A DNA stretch of 64,000 nt from Meiothermus cerbereus DSM 11376 (GTDB lineage: Bacteria > Deinococcota > Deinococci > Deinococcales > Thermaceae), in assembly GCF_000620065.1 (NCBI RefSeq), contig NZ_JHVI01000016.1, positions 1 through 64,000 of the forward strand, read 5' to 3'. Under the pieces are notes generated by a model. The model ran no database searches. It had not been told where the DNA came from and saw only the letters and a list, made by a program, of their open reading frames with translations. The position numbers and the translations under genes are program-made. Each line of letters starts with the position of its first letter. Within the stretch, counting starts at the first letter, position 1. Positions 7,171-16,447 of this stretch are shown here, piece after piece.

Positions 7171-9111
7171 TTACTCCTCGACCCAGATAGCCAAATCATA
7201 AGGAGCCATGGTGGGGCCACCCAGAACAAAGTGGGCATTTGCAGGCGCTGGAACCGTTTGCGGATGGTTGGCGTAGTTGAGGGCAAAGACCCAGTTGCCC
7301 CGGCGCCGGAGGCGCAAGCCTTCGGGCAAGGTTTGCGTGGTCAAACCCGCGCGCTGGGCGGCTTCGGCCAGGTAGTGCTGGAGAAACTCGCGATTTGGCC
7401 AGAAGGCCAGGTAGTGCCGGTTCTGCTGCTGGTAGATGGCCCCCTTGCCGTCGCCGAAAGAGGCCACCGGGGTCAGGCCAGACTCAACCCACTCCTTCCA
7501 TACCCCCACCTGCCAGGATTGGCCCTGCCAGAGCACGGTGTCGGTCAGCCCTGGGCGCCAGCTTTCCACTCGAGTCACCTTGATGGGCAGCAGTTCCTGC
7601 AGCGTGCCTGGGGGTAACTGCGGTGGTATGCCCAGGGCCTCGGTTTTGGAGCCGGTACGGGGTCCAAAGATCAGGGTGCCAGGGGCGGTGCGGAAGGCCT
7701 CGAGGGCGGCTTCGCGCAGGATGGGCAGGCTGGGCACCACCACCAGCCGGTAGGGCTTCAGGCTGGCCCCAGGGGGCACCAGGTCCACGTCCAGCCCCAG
7801 GCGGCGCAGGGCCTGGTAAAAATGCCAGACCAGGTCGCGGTACACAAACCCCTGCCCCTGGGGCTGAATCCGGTAGACCCAGTCGGCCTCGTAGTCGAAG
7901 ACCAGGGCCACCGGGGCTTTGGTGCTTGGGGACAGGGAGAGCTGGTGTAGCTCCTGGGCCACCTGCTGGGCCTCGAAAAAGCCTAGGTCGGGCTCGAGGT
8001 CGGGGCGGTTGAGCCCGGCATGAAACTGCTCCTGGGCCTGGGGAAACTGCCGCCAGCGGAAGTAGCTCACCACCTCGGCGCCGTGGGCCAGGGCTTCCCA
8101 GGTCCAAAGACGTACCATGCCGGGGGCCGGCGAGGGGTTGTGGTGGGCCCAGTTGACCGGCCCGGGCTGCTGCTCCATCACCCACCAGCGGGGCTTTACC
8201 CCACGGTAAAGGTCGTGGTGGAAGGCGGCCATGTCGGGGTGGCCGGTATGGGCGTAGCGCAGCTTCTCCTCTGTTGTGCAGGGCAGCACATCCATATCGG
8301 TGAAGCCCAGGGGATAGCTGTCCCAGCCAGCGATGTCTAGGTCCTGGGCCAGCCTGAAGTGGTCGAAGTCCGGGGTGTAGCCCATGAAGTTGTGCAGGAT
8401 AAAGCGCCCAGGGGAATGCTGCCTGAGAATTTCCACCTGCATGTGGTTGAAGGCGGCTACCTGATCGGAGCTAAAGCGGTAAAAGTCGAGCCAGTGCGAG
8501 GGGTTGGCCTCGGTAACGGTCTGGTTGGGCAGGTCGATCTCGCCAAAGGAGCGGTAGGCCATGCTCCAGAACACGTTGCCCCAGGCCCGGTTGAGGGCCT
8601 CGATGCGGCCATAGCGGGCCTGTAACCACAGCCGGAAAGCCCGCAGATCCTCGGGGCCATAGCTGCGGGTGGTGTCGTGGCAGCCGTACTCGTTGTCGGT
8701 CTGCCAGCCCGCCACAAAGGGGTTCTGGCCGTAACGCTGGGCCAGCAGGGTTACGATGCGGCGGGCCTCCTCGCGGTAGACCCGGCTGCTAAAGCTGTAG
8801 TGGCGGCGCGAGCCGAATTTGCGCGGTTGTCCCTGCGCGTCATAGCCCAGAATGTCGGGGTGCTGGTCGATGAGCCACTTGGGCGGGGTAGCGGTAGGGG
8901 TGCCAAGCACCACCTTAAGCCCGGCCTGGCCCAGGGTTTCGATGGCCTCATCCAGCCACTCCCAGGTAAAGTGGCCGGGGTCGGGCTCGAGGCAGCTCCA
9001 GGCAAACTCGCCGATGCGGACGTAGGTCAGGCCCAGCGCTTTCATGCGCCGGGCATCCTCGGCCCAGCGTTCGCGGGGCCAGTGTTCGGGGTAGTAGCAG
9101 ACGCCTAGCAT
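7171..9111 (-). CDS. Beta-galactosidase, GH42, Thermus A4 type
   Basis: It hydrolyses terminal beta-galactosides such as lactose. The 646 residues match GH42. E141 in WQTDNEYG is the acid/base and E313 in VMEQQPGP the nucleophile; these align with E141 and E312 of the Thermus A4 enzyme as I recall it. The trimerisation domain (about 390-600) and C-terminal beta domain follow. There is no signal peptide, so it is cytoplasmic. It lies 131 bp after the second permease gene and immediately before the alpha-galactosidase, making an importer-plus-hydrolase unit for galactosides. Confidence 0.95.
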   Translation of the reverse strand: MLGVCYYPEHWPRERWAEDARRMKALGLTYVRIGEFAWSCLEPDPGHFTWEWLDEAIETLGQAGLKVVLGTPTATPPKWLIDQHPDILGYDAQGQPRKFGSRRHYSFSSRVYREEARRIVTLLAQRYGQNPFVAGWQTDNEYGCHDTTRSYGPEDLRAFRLWLQARYGRIEALNRAWGNVFWSMAYRSFGEIDLPNQTVTEANPSHWLDFYRFSSDQVAAFNHMQVEILRQHSPGRFILHNFMGYTPDFDHFRLAQDLDIAGWDSYPLGFTDMDVLPCTTEEKLRYAHTGHPDMAAFHHDLYRGVKPRWWVMEQQPGPVNWAHHNPSPAPGMVRLWTWEALAHGAEVVSYFRWRQFPQAQEQFHAGLNRPDLEPDLGFFEAQQVAQELHQLSLSPSTKAPVALVFDYEADWVYRIQPQGQGFVYRDLVWHFYQALRRLGLDVDLVPPGASLKPYRLVVVPSLPILREAALEAFRTAPGTLIFGPRTGSKTEALGIPPQLPPGTLQELLPIKVTRVESWRPGLTDTVLWQGQSWQVGVWKEWVESGLTPVASFGDGKGAIYQQQNRHYLAFWPNREFLQHYLAEAAQRAGLTTQTLPEGLRLRRRGNWVFALNYANHPQTVPAPANAHFVLGGPTMAPYDLAIWVEE

Positions 9112-9242
9112 AAGGTTTGGTATGGGGTATAGAGGGGTTTTGTGCTGGTGAGGGAGCTACCCAGGTGATACGCACAAGGCAGCAGCCCTGAACTAAAGCC
9201 CAGGTTTTGTTTTTGTGGGGTGTGCTTTGGGCGCTGCCTCAT

Positions 9243-10253
9243 CTAGTCCTTCACCCCACCTGCGGTAATACCTGCGATAAAGTAGCGCTGCAGGAACAGG
9301 AACAGGACTAAAAAGGGCAGGGTGGTCATAACTGCCCCCACCATAATGCCCCCCCACGAGACCCGGGTGAGTCCAATCAGCGAGCCCAGCGCCACCGGTG
9401 CGGTCTGCATCTCGCGATCGGAAAGCACCAGCAAGGGCCACAGGTAGTCGTTCCAGGAGGCCAGGAAGAGAATGATGGCCAGGGCCGCCATGGCTGGGAG
9501 CACCAGCGGTACGGCCACCCGGAAGAAGATGCGAAACTCGCCGGCGCCGTCGATGCGGGCAGCTTCCAGCAGGCTCATGGGCACGCTCAGGAAGTTCTGC
9601 CGCATGTAGAATACGCCCAGGCTATTTGCCAGCGAGGGCAGAATCACCGCCCACCAGGTGTTGGTGAGCCGGAAATCGAAAGTCATGGCCTCGCGCAGGG
9701 CGGGCACCCCAAAGAAGAGGTAGGCCAGCGCTGCTACCGCGTAACCCAGCCACATTACCCGCCCCAGGGTAGGCGAGAAGCGGAGCCAGGCCAAGAGAAG
9801 CGCAATACCGCCAAACACCGCCATCCCGATCAGGATGGCCAGCAGGGTTTTGGCCTCGCGGGCCACCAGGATGAACTGCGGGATGACCACCGCAAAATAG
9901 GGGATGGTCAGGGTGGCGATTACCAGCGAGAACAAGAGCCCCTTGCCCCAGAACTGAAAACGGGCAAAAGCATACCCGGCCAGACTGGTTAAAAAGATGG
10001 AGAGCACCGTATAGATGCCAGCCACCATCACGCTATTGAAGAGGGTGCGCAAGAAGTTGGTGTCCGACTGCAGGCTTTGCAGGTTGGCGGCAAACTGGTT
10101 GCCCGGCAGGATGGGGGTAGGGGTGCTGAAGATGGCGATTTCGGGCTGGGTCGAGAAGACGAACATCAGCCAGAGTGGGGCCAGCCATAAGAGGGCCAGG
10201 GGGGTCAGGAACAGGTGCAACCAGAGGCTGCGCCACCACAATTGTCGTTTCAT
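9243..10253 (-). CDS. Sugar ABC transporter permease, MalG/LacG type, with an extra membrane insert
   Basis: Inner-membrane subunit of a carbohydrate uptake ABC transporter. The EAA loop that contacts the ATPase is clear (EAARIDGAGEFRIFFRVAVP, about residues 235-254). At 336 residues it is about 60 longer than usual. The excess lies between IPQFILVAREA and the NTWWAVILP strand, and contains two extra hydrophobic stretches, roughly residues 138-155 and 168-184. Start ATG 10253 has GGGAGGG upstream and overlaps the stop of the partner permease by 4 bp, implying coupled translation. The ATPase is not encoded in the window. Confidence 0.92.
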   Translation of the reverse strand: MKRQLWWRSLWLHLFLTPLALLWLAPLWLMFVFSTQPEIAIFSTPTPILPGNQFAANLQSLQSDTNFLRTLFNSVMVAGIYTVLSIFLTSLAGYAFARFQFWGKGLLFSLVIATLTIPYFAVVIPQFILVAREAKTLLAILIGMAVFGGIALLLAWLRFSPTLGRVMWLGYAVAALAYLFFGVPALREAMTFDFRLTNTWWAVILPSLANSLGVFYMRQNFLSVPMSLLEAARIDGAGEFRIFFRVAVPLVLPAMAALAIILFLASWNDYLWPLLVLSDREMQTAPVALGSLIGLTRVSWGGIMVGAVMTTLPFLVLFLFLQRYFIAGITAGGVKD

Positions 10254-11089
10254 TGGTCCCTCCCAAAAAGCCGAAGCTGGATGATGGAGAAGACCAGTGC
10301 CAGCAGGGTAATGGCGTAGGCGATGGTGGAGGCGTAGCCGAAGTTGATGTTCTGGAAGCCCTGGCGGTAGAGGTAGACCCCCAGGGTGGTGGTAGCGGTG
10401 CCGGGGCCGCCGTTGGTGATGAGCCAGGGCTCGGTGAAGAGTTGCAGGGTTCCTATAATGGAGAGCACCAGGCAGAACAAGAGCACCGGGCGCAGGCTGG
10501 GCAGGGTGATGCGCCAGAACTGCTGCCAGGGGCTGGCCCCGTCGATCTCGGCGGCCTCGTAGATGTCTTTGGGGATGCTTTGCAGTCCGGCCAGGATGAT
10601 GATGGCGTTATAGCCGGTCCAGCGCCAGGTGAGGGTGGTGATGATGACCACCATGGCGCCTACGGGGTCGAAAATCCAGTTGAGCTCGAGGCCTAAAGCG
10701 GCATTGACCGCACCGTTTTGATTAAAGAGCAGCCGGAAGACTGCCGAGTAGGCCACCGCCCCCACCACCACCGGGGCAAAAAAAGCGAAGCGAAAAAACC
10801 CCTTGGCCCGCAGCAATTGCGAGTTCAGCCCAATGGCTAGACCCGTTGCCAGAGCTAACATCAAGGGAACCTGGATGACCAGGATCAGAACCGTGTTGCG
10901 CAGGGCATCCCAGAAGGCGGCATCGCCCAGGATGCGGCCCCAGTTGATGCTAATGTCCCAGACCGGTGGGTAAACCCGGGTATTTTGAAACGAGAGCAGC
11001 AGCGATTCGATGATGGGCCAGGCCCAGAACAGGGCGAAAATCGCCAGGTAGGGAAGCAAAAAAAGGTAGGGGGTCGCGCTACGCTTCAC
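10250..11089 (-). CDS. Sugar ABC transporter permease, MalF/LacF type
   Basis: First membrane subunit of the galactoside importer. The 279 residues hold about six hydrophobic segments and a standard EAA loop (EAAEIDGASPWQQFWRITLP). The start is GTG 11089 behind GGGAGGA. It lies 110 bp after the binding-protein gene, with a strong hairpin in the gap, and overlaps the second permease by 4 bp. Substrate is inferred from the adjacent galactosidases and galKT genes. Confidence 0.93.
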   Translation of the reverse strand: MKRSATPYLFLLPYLAIFALFWAWPIIESLLLSFQNTRVYPPVWDISINWGRILGDAAFWDALRNTVLILVIQVPLMLALATGLAIGLNSQLLRAKGFFRFAFFAPVVVGAVAYSAVFRLLFNQNGAVNAALGLELNWIFDPVGAMVVIITTLTWRWTGYNAIIILAGLQSIPKDIYEAAEIDGASPWQQFWRITLPSLRPVLLFCLVLSIIGTLQLFTEPWLITNGGPGTATTTLGVYLYRQGFQNINFGYASTIAYAITLLALVFSIIQLRLFGRDQ

Positions 11090-11166
11090 GCGTCCTCCCG
11101 GAAAAAAAGCGCACAGATGTGTTGCATCTTATGGGATGTTCCAAAGTGATTCCGCTGTTGTAAAAG

Positions 11167-11193
11167 TTGGGGGTGGGACAACCCCACCCCCAA
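11167..11193 (-). terminator. Intercistronic hairpin after the binding-protein gene
   Basis: A perfect 11-bp stem, TTGGGGGTGGG (11167-11177) with CCCACCCCCAA (11183-11193), has a 5-nt loop and lies just after the binding-protein stop. On the minus strand it is followed by ACTTTTA rather than a long T run. It probably acts as a partial terminator or 3' stabiliser, giving more binding protein than permease. Confidence 0.7.
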
Positions 11194-11199
11194 AAACCT

Positions 11200-12492
11200 T
11201 TAGCGTGCGATGGGTAGACCGGTGGCTTGGGAAATCTGCTGGGCAGCGGCATCGAGGGCGGCCTTGGCGCTGGGGAAGCGCCCGGCCACATAATCGGCCT
11301 GGGTCTTGACCATGATGGCCCGGGCTTCCTGGAAGAACTGGGTGCCGCGGGCTGCGGGTACGTTGCCGAGGGTGCCCAGGACAACCTGCCAGATGCGCTG
11401 GTTGCCCCAGTAGGGTTGAGGCTGGCTCACGTAAGGGTCGCGGGTAGCGGCCAGCAGCGAAGGCACCAGGCCATATTCTTTGAGCATGGTTACCTGGCCC
11501 TCGGTGGTGCCCAGGGCATAGCGAACAAAGGCCCAGGCAGCTTCTTTGTTGCGCGAGGAAGCGGGAATGGCCAGGGCTGAACCACCCAGGTTGGCCGCTC
11601 GAACACCACCGGGACGGGAGGCGGGCATTGGGTAGACACCCCACTTACCGCTCTGTTCGGGCGCATTGGAGCGGATGGTGCCTTCGTACCAGGCCCCGAA
11701 CATGCTGGTGGCTACGGTACCGGCCTTGAAGGCCTGGATTTGCTCGTTCCAGCCGCCTTGCATCACAATACCAGCGTCGATAAGCTTTTTGACCGTCTCG
11801 AGGGCCGTCACACAGCCGGGCTGGTTAACCGTAACGGCACTGGCTTCGTTGTTGAAGTAGAAGCAGCTGTTCTGGTTGGCCAGCATGCGAAACCACTCGT
11901 CGTCCTGCCCGTTGGCGATGACCCCTACCTTAACCCGGTTGTTGGTGGCCGCGGCGATCTTCTTGCCCGCAGCAATAAAATCGTCCCAGGTGCGGATGGT
12001 GTTGGGGTTGACCCCGGCCTGGTTATAGATGTCGCGGCGGTAGAACATAACCACCGGGCCGGAGTCCCAGGGCATGGCAAAGACCTTGTTGCCCACGGTC
12101 AGTTCGGTCCACTTGAAGGCGGGGAACTGGTTGCGCAGGGTAGAGGCTGCCGGTTGCAGGGTGTTCATGTCGGTAAAGCAGTTGGGGAAGCGCGCCCAGA
12201 ACACCTCGGCCTCGTTGTTTTCGATGGAGTACACGTCGGGCAGGTCGCCGCCGCCCGCTGCACAGCCCGCCAGCCCGCGGTCGTAGGTGGCCTGGTTGCC
12301 GATATCCAGCACCTTGACCTTAACGTTGGGGAAGAGCTTGTTGAAGCCGGGGATGTTGGCCTCGAGGGCCTTGGCGGCAATATCCCAGCTCCACACGGTA
12401 ATCTCGCCGCGCAGGTTGGGGTTCCCCTGCATTTGTTGGGCCGAGGCCAGCGTGAGGGCCAGGGCCGCTCCTAAAACCAGTAGACGCTTCAT
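11200..12492 (-). CDS. Sugar ABC transporter substrate-binding protein (family 1)
   Basis: Periplasmic receptor of the galactoside importer. The 430 residues start with a signal peptide ending LTLASAQQ, then a family 1 solute-binding fold (EITVWSWDIAAKALEANIP, FAMPWDSGPVVMFYRRD). ATG 12492 has a strong AAGGAGGG site. It is the first gene of the operon, read from a TTGACA/TAGACT promoter about 100 bp upstream with a leader of some 95 nt. Substrate is inferred from the neighbours: a galactose-containing di- or oligosaccharide. Confidence 0.93.
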   Translation of the reverse strand: MKRLLVLGAALALTLASAQQMQGNPNLRGEITVWSWDIAAKALEANIPGFNKLFPNVKVKVLDIGNQATYDRGLAGCAAGGGDLPDVYSIENNEAEVFWARFPNCFTDMNTLQPAASTLRNQFPAFKWTELTVGNKVFAMPWDSGPVVMFYRRDIYNQAGVNPNTIRTWDDFIAAGKKIAAATNNRVKVGVIANGQDDEWFRMLANQNSCFYFNNEASAVTVNQPGCVTALETVKKLIDAGIVMQGGWNEQIQAFKAGTVATSMFGAWYEGTIRSNAPEQSGKWGVYPMPASRPGGVRAANLGGSALAIPASSRNKEAAWAFVRYALGTTEGQVTMLKEYGLVPSLLAATRDPYVSQPQPYWGNQRIWQVVLGTLGNVPAARGTQFFQEARAIMVKTQADYVAGRFPSAKAALDAAAQQISQATGLPIAR

Positions 12493-12594
12493 GTATCCCT
12501 CCTTAGATACCAGCCTTTTGGGGGCCGCACTTCACGGCAAAACCACTTTTGGATATGCGGGAAGGTCCTTTTTTCCCCTTCAAGGTTCAAGCGG

Positions 12595-12624
12595 AGTCTA
12601 AGGGCTGGGCCAGAGGCTTGTCAA
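12595..12624 (-). promoter_or_regulatory. Promoter of the galactoside operon
   Basis: On the minus strand TTGACA (12619-12624) and TAGACT (12595-12600) are separated by 18 bp. This is the best -35/-10 pair upstream of the binding-protein gene. Transcription would start near 12588. Confidence 0.75.
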
Positions 12625-12633
12625 TAGTTATGA

Positions 12634-12658
12634 ATGCTTGCGAAAAGTTTCGAAAATA
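12634..12658 (-). promoter_or_regulatory. Probable DeoR-family operator upstream of the galactoside promoter
   Basis: The minus strand reads TTTTCGAAACTTTTCGCAAGC just upstream of the -35 box. Repeated TTTTCG units spaced 10-11 bp are typical of DeoR-family operators. A similar repeat set precedes the neighbouring DeoR gene, which supports a shared regulator. The position upstream of -35 would also allow activation. Confidence 0.5.
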
Positions 12659-12812
12659 AACCCTGCGCCCTGGCGTTGCTGGCGCAGCAGCTGCCGCTGT
12701 TCCGGCCTGGGCGGGCTTCACGGGGATGCTGAGCCACAGCGCTGTGAAGCCTGGTGCGCTGGGCTACATGCAGCGGTTTTGACCTGCACCAAACAGAAAT
12801 CTTCAAGTTGGA

Positions 12813-13595
12813 TCAGGTGTGGCGGGCCACCGCCACCTCGAGCCCCCTGCTATAAAGCGCCTCGAGGTCTTCCTTTTTTGCTTTGCGGTCGGTGATGAGC
12901 AGGTCGACTGCCTCCAGCGGCCCGATGCGGGCTGCGGCCACCTGCATAATCTTGCTGTGGTCAGCCAGCACGATAATCTCGCGGGCGGCCTCCATCATGG
13001 CCCGCTTAATTTCTGCTTCTTGCAGGTTGGTGTTGGTGAAGCCTTTTTCGGGGTGTACCCCGTTGCAGCCCAGGAAAGCCTTGTCGGCGTTGATTTCGCG
13101 CAATAGCAGGGTGCCGTAGGGGTTGACCAGCGAATGCTGCAAAGGCCGCAGGGTGCCCCCGGTAACAATTACCGTAATGCCAGGGTGCGACTCCAGCAGC
13201 AAAGCGATGTTGAGGCCGCTGGTGATGACCACCACATTTTTGAGTGAGGGCGAAAGGGCTTTGGCCAGCTCGGTGGTGGTGCTGCCCACATCCAGAATGA
13301 TGGTCTCGCCGTCGCGCACCAGGCTGGCGGCGTAACTGCCGATGCGCTCTTTCTCCCTGGCGTGCACCTGGCGGGTTTCCTCCAGGGGAAGCTCGAAACG
13401 CTTGGTTTCTGCGGGCACTGCCCCCCCACGGGTGCGGCGCAACAGCCCCTGTTGCTCCAGATACTCCAGGTCGGTGCGGATGGTAACGGTGGAAACGCCA
13501 AAGTGTGCAGCCAGTCTGCTGACCTCGACCCGGCCATCCCGGTGCAGCATGGCCAGGATTTCCTGGTGGCGAAAGGTGGCCTCGAGGGAGGGCAT
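12813..13595 (-). CDS. DeoR-family transcriptional regulator of the galactose locus
   Basis: An N-terminal winged helix-turn-helix (RHQEILAMLHRDGR, then VSRLAAHFGVSTVTIRTDLE) is followed by a DeoRC sugar-phosphate sensor domain, as in GlpR, LacR and AgaR. Such regulators usually repress catabolic genes and let go when a phosphorylated sugar binds, here perhaps galactose-1-phosphate or tagatose-6-phosphate (inference). Start ATG 13595 gives 260 residues. A 28-residue upstream extension is unlikely because TATGCT lies 6 nt before this ATG. Its gene lies just upstream of the importer operon on the same strand, separated by about 320 bp. Confidence 0.9.
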   Translation of the reverse strand: MPSLEATFRHQEILAMLHRDGRVEVSRLAAHFGVSTVTIRTDLEYLEQQGLLRRTRGGAVPAETKRFELPLEETRQVHAREKERIGSYAASLVRDGETIILDVGSTTTELAKALSPSLKNVVVITSGLNIALLLESHPGITVIVTGGTLRPLQHSLVNPYGTLLLREINADKAFLGCNGVHPEKGFTNTNLQEAEIKRAMMEAAREIIVLADHSKIMQVAAARIGPLEAVDLLITDRKAKKEDLEALYSRGLEVAVARHT

Positions 13596-13596
13596 A

Positions 13597-13640
13597 GCGA
13601 AAGCATACGAAAGCAAACCAAAGAAAGCAAATCGAAAACG
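13597..13640 (-). promoter_or_regulatory. Leaderless promoter and repeated operator of the DeoR gene
   Basis: On the minus strand TTGCTT (13625-13630) and TATGCT (13602-13607) are 17 bp apart, and the start codon follows 6 nt later. The same stretch holds four spaced copies of TTTCG or TTTGCTTTC, the arrangement expected for a DeoR operator. Autoregulation is therefore likely. Confidence 0.6.
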
Positions 13641-13665
13641 CAGTAAGAAAGGATTTCCTCGAGGT

Positions 13666-15027
13666 TCAGTCCTCCTCAACCAGCAGGGGCAGAAATACCG
13701 TGAAGCGGGTTTCGCCGGGCCGGCTGGCTACCCGGATTTCCCCGCCGTGGGCCTCGGCAATCTGTTTGGCAATGGCCAGCCCCAGCCCGGTGCCACCCTC
13801 GGGGCCTCGAGCGAAGCGGGTAAACAGGCGGGGCAGTACCTCCGGCGCGATGCCCGGCCCCCGGTCCACAATGGCAAAGGCGGCCCAGGGTTGTTTGGGC
13901 GGGTTCATCTCGGGGGTGGATGTGGTGCGTAGCTCGTCGGCGGATTCGTAGGGGTCGGGGGGGTTGTCGGTGGGCTCCTTGACCATCCAGACCCGCACCT
14001 GCACTTTTTCGGGCGCACCGGCGGCCCGCACTGCGTTGGCAATCAGGTTGCGGGCCAGTTGCAACAAGCGGTCGGGGTCGCCCAGCACCTCGGGAAACTC
14101 GGGGGGCATTTTGAGCACCACACCGGGGTACTCGCCTACGGCCTGGCGCAGCAGATCGCCCAGGTTGACGATGTGGGCATTAACGCTGCGCTCGGCCTCG
14201 CCCCGGGCCAGGGCCAGCAGGTCCTGCACCATGCGAACGGTATGGGCGGCAATTTTTCGGGAGCGATCGAGCATCTCGGTGTCGCCAGGGTTACGGCTGA
14301 GGCGCTCGAGGTAGCCATTGAGTGAGGTCAAGGGGGTGCGAAGCTCGTGCGAGACCTCGGCCAGAAAGGCCCGCTCGCGTGCCTGGGCCTCGCGCAGCTC
14401 GCCCAGCAGGTCGTTGACCTTCTCCACCATCACCCCCAGGTCGTCCTTGGGGCCGGTGTAGTGGATGGGCTCGAGGTTGCGGGGGCCGCGCTTGTCTACC
14501 TCCGAGGCCGCGCGGTGCAGCGGGATGAGCGAAACCTGGGCGGCCAGCACAATCAGAAGGGCCCCTATGGGAAATAAAAAAGCCATACCCTGAATCAAGG
14601 TGGTACGGACAGTGGCCGAGATGCCCTCGATGTAGCGGGTGTCCTGGCTGACCACCACCACCGCTCCGGGTATGCTCTGGTAGGCCGCCATAAAGGTTGG
14701 AGCGTAGTAGGGCTTGGCGGTGTTGCTGGCGGCTCGGATATAGTTTTTGGGTACTTTGTGGTCGAAGTCGGGGGTGGGTGCTACCAGAAGCTGTCCGCCC
14801 GTGCTGTAGAAGCTCACGCTCACCGGGCCGCTTCGGGGCAGGCTAATTTCCCCGGCCCGACCCGAGGAGTACAGTTGCGCTACCTCGTTGACGTAGCGCA
14901 ATAGGGTACGCTCGACCTGCCCGTACAGGCCAAAGTTAATGCTGTAGACGGCAATGCTCAGGGTCAATACCAGTATCAGCACCCATAGGATGGTATAGGC
15001 CAGGATCAGACGGGTGCGGAAGGACAT
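13666..15027 (-). CDS. Two-component sensor histidine kinase
   Basis: An inner-membrane sensor. A first membrane segment (about residues 7-29), a roughly 120-residue extracytoplasmic domain, a second membrane segment, HAMP, HisKA with the phospho-acceptor His in EVSHELRTPLTSLNG, and HATPase_c with N box and GTGLGLAIAKQI follow in order. ATG 15027 gives 453 residues; a start 33 nt earlier is possible. It lies 79 bp downstream of its response-regulator gene. The signal is unknown. Confidence 0.93.
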   Translation of the reverse strand: MSFRTRLILAYTILWVLILVLTLSIAVYSINFGLYGQVERTLLRYVNEVAQLYSSGRAGEISLPRSGPVSVSFYSTGGQLLVAPTPDFDHKVPKNYIRAASNTAKPYYAPTFMAAYQSIPGAVVVVSQDTRYIEGISATVRTTLIQGMAFLFPIGALLIVLAAQVSLIPLHRAASEVDKRGPRNLEPIHYTGPKDDLGVMVEKVNDLLGELREAQARERAFLAEVSHELRTPLTSLNGYLERLSRNPGDTEMLDRSRKIAAHTVRMVQDLLALARGEAERSVNAHIVNLGDLLRQAVGEYPGVVLKMPPEFPEVLGDPDRLLQLARNLIANAVRAAGAPEKVQVRVWMVKEPTDNPPDPYESADELRTTSTPEMNPPKQPWAAFAIVDRGPGIAPEVLPRLFTRFARGPEGGTGLGLAIAKQIAEAHGGEIRVASRPGETRFTVFLPLLVEED

Positions 15028-15106
15028 AAATATGAGCCTGGGGGAAACCTCAAGCAACAACCATCACCAGGGTTGGGCGGCCTGGGCATCGCTTTGAGGC
15101 CCAGGC

Positions 15107-15781
15107 CTATTCCGCTTCGCGCTGCCGCAGCGCATACCCCACCCCACGCACGGTGCGCAGATAGCCATAAGCACCGGCTTCCCGCAGCTTGGAGCGCAGG
15201 TTGGCGATGTGCACATCTACTACGTTGGAATCGCGCTCGAGCTGCCTTCCCCACAGGTGCTCCTCGATTTCCTGGCGGCTGAACACCTTGCCCGCCCGGC
15301 TTACCAGAAGCGACAGCAGCTCGAACTCCTTGGGCGACAGACGCAGCTCCTGACCCTCAAACAGCACCTGGCGTTTGGCGAGGTGCACTTCCAAACCACC
15401 CACGCTTATCTGCTCGCCGCCTTCGCGGTGGCGGAGTTGCACCTGGATGCGGGCCAGCAGTTCGGCGGGGTGAAAGGGCTTGACGATGTAGTCATCGGCC
15501 CCATCGGAGAGCAGGCTCACTTTGCGCTCTACCGCATCGGCAGCGGTCAGGACGATAATGGGCACTTCGTAGCCCGCGCGGATGCGGCGGGCCACCTCAC
15601 CCCCATCCAGGTCGGGCAGGCCCAGGTCGAGAATGACCAGGTCGGGCAGCGCTTCGCGCAAACGCACCAGGCCGGCCATGCCGCCCGAGGCCCAGTCTAC
15701 GGTGTAGCCAGCCTCTCCCAGCTCGAGCTGCAAGAGGTGGGCGATTTCAGGGTCGTCTTCAATCAAAAGAATGCGTTTCAT
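15107..15781 (-). CDS. OmpR/PhoB-type response regulator
   Basis: The 224 residues hold a receiver domain (acidic pair IEDD near residue 9, phospho-acceptor Asp in VILDLGLPDLDG, Lys in IVKPFHPAELL) and a C-terminal winged helix (LSPKEFELLSLLVSR, SNVVDVHIANLRSKL, VRGVGYAL). It partners the kinase downstream. Its start overlaps the stop of the upstream secreted-protein gene by 4 bp (ATGA), so the three genes form one translationally coupled unit. Confidence 0.95.
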   Translation of the reverse strand: MKRILLIEDDPEIAHLLQLELGEAGYTVDWASGGMAGLVRLREALPDLVILDLGLPDLDGGEVARRIRAGYEVPIIVLTAADAVERKVSLLSDGADDYIVKPFHPAELLARIQVQLRHREGGEQISVGGLEVHLAKRQVLFEGQELRLSPKEFELLSLLVSRAGKVFSRQEIEEHLWGRQLERDSNVVDVHIANLRSKLREAGAYGYLRTVRGVGYALRQREAE

Positions 15782-16137
15782 CGAACCTCCGGCAAGACAC
15801 GCCCATTGGGCAGATTCAAGCGATACGTACGGGTCAGAAGCTCATTAAGGCTAACACGTTCTCCCTGGATATTCAGGGCAATATCCCCCTTGGGGGTAGT
15901 AATTCCATTGTATGGCGGGCGATAGCCTCCATCCACCCGGAACAGCACCCGAACCTCGCGGTTGGCGGGTGCGGGCAGCATGCTTTGCAGAACCATATTG
16001 CGTGCTTCTACCTGCCAGACCACATACACGGTGAGCAAATCCGGGGACACCACCCGAATTTCGCTTCCCGAAGGGATAGAGGGGAGATTGGGCAGCGGCG
16101 CGAGCGCCAACACGAAGGCTAGTAGAAGACTGCGCAT
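15778..16137 (-). CDS. Small secreted protein of unknown function, coupled to a two-component system
   Basis: From ATG 16137 the 119-residue product starts with a signal-like stretch (MRSLLLAFVLALAPLPNLPS) followed by a compact beta-rich domain. I recognise no family. The 4-bp overlap with the response-regulator gene suggests that it is exported and connected with the stimulus sensed by the kinase, for example as a periplasmic accessory protein. An in-frame extension to 16209 exists but would bury the signal peptide. Confidence 0.7.
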   Translation of the reverse strand: MRSLLLAFVLALAPLPNLPSIPSGSEIRVVSPDLLTVYVVWQVEARNMVLQSMLPAPANREVRVLFRVDGGYRPPYNGITTPKGDIALNIQGERVSLNELLTRTYRLNLPNGRVLPEVR

Positions 16138-16436
16138 CGTCCCACCACTATGCAAGGCTACCTGAACAGGAGCATGGGATTCCAGTAAAAGGCATTTTAA
16201 CCTGACCAAGCGGGCTGGCGGTGATTGGAATTGAAGGGCGCTTCATAAGCCTGCGAATTGCCCACAATACAGTAGCAATGCACACTGCCATGGTAGGGCA
16301 AATACAAACGCCATGAGTTTAGCATTTCTTTAGCTGGGGCAAAGCTCAAACTGGACAGCGGCAGAAAAACCCCCCCCGATGGCGGAGCTGGCCGGTGAAC
16401 CTCGAGCTGAGAACATTCCCCCCTACCTCCAGGGCG

Positions 16437-16442
16437 TATAAT
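16437..16442 (+). promoter_or_regulatory. -10 box TATAAT of the coiled-coil protein gene
   Basis: A consensus TATAAT ends 5 nt before ATG 16448. The transcript would start at the start codon, so the gene is probably leaderless. The -35 region is weak. Confidence 0.6.
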
Positions 16443-16447
16443 CAGCT

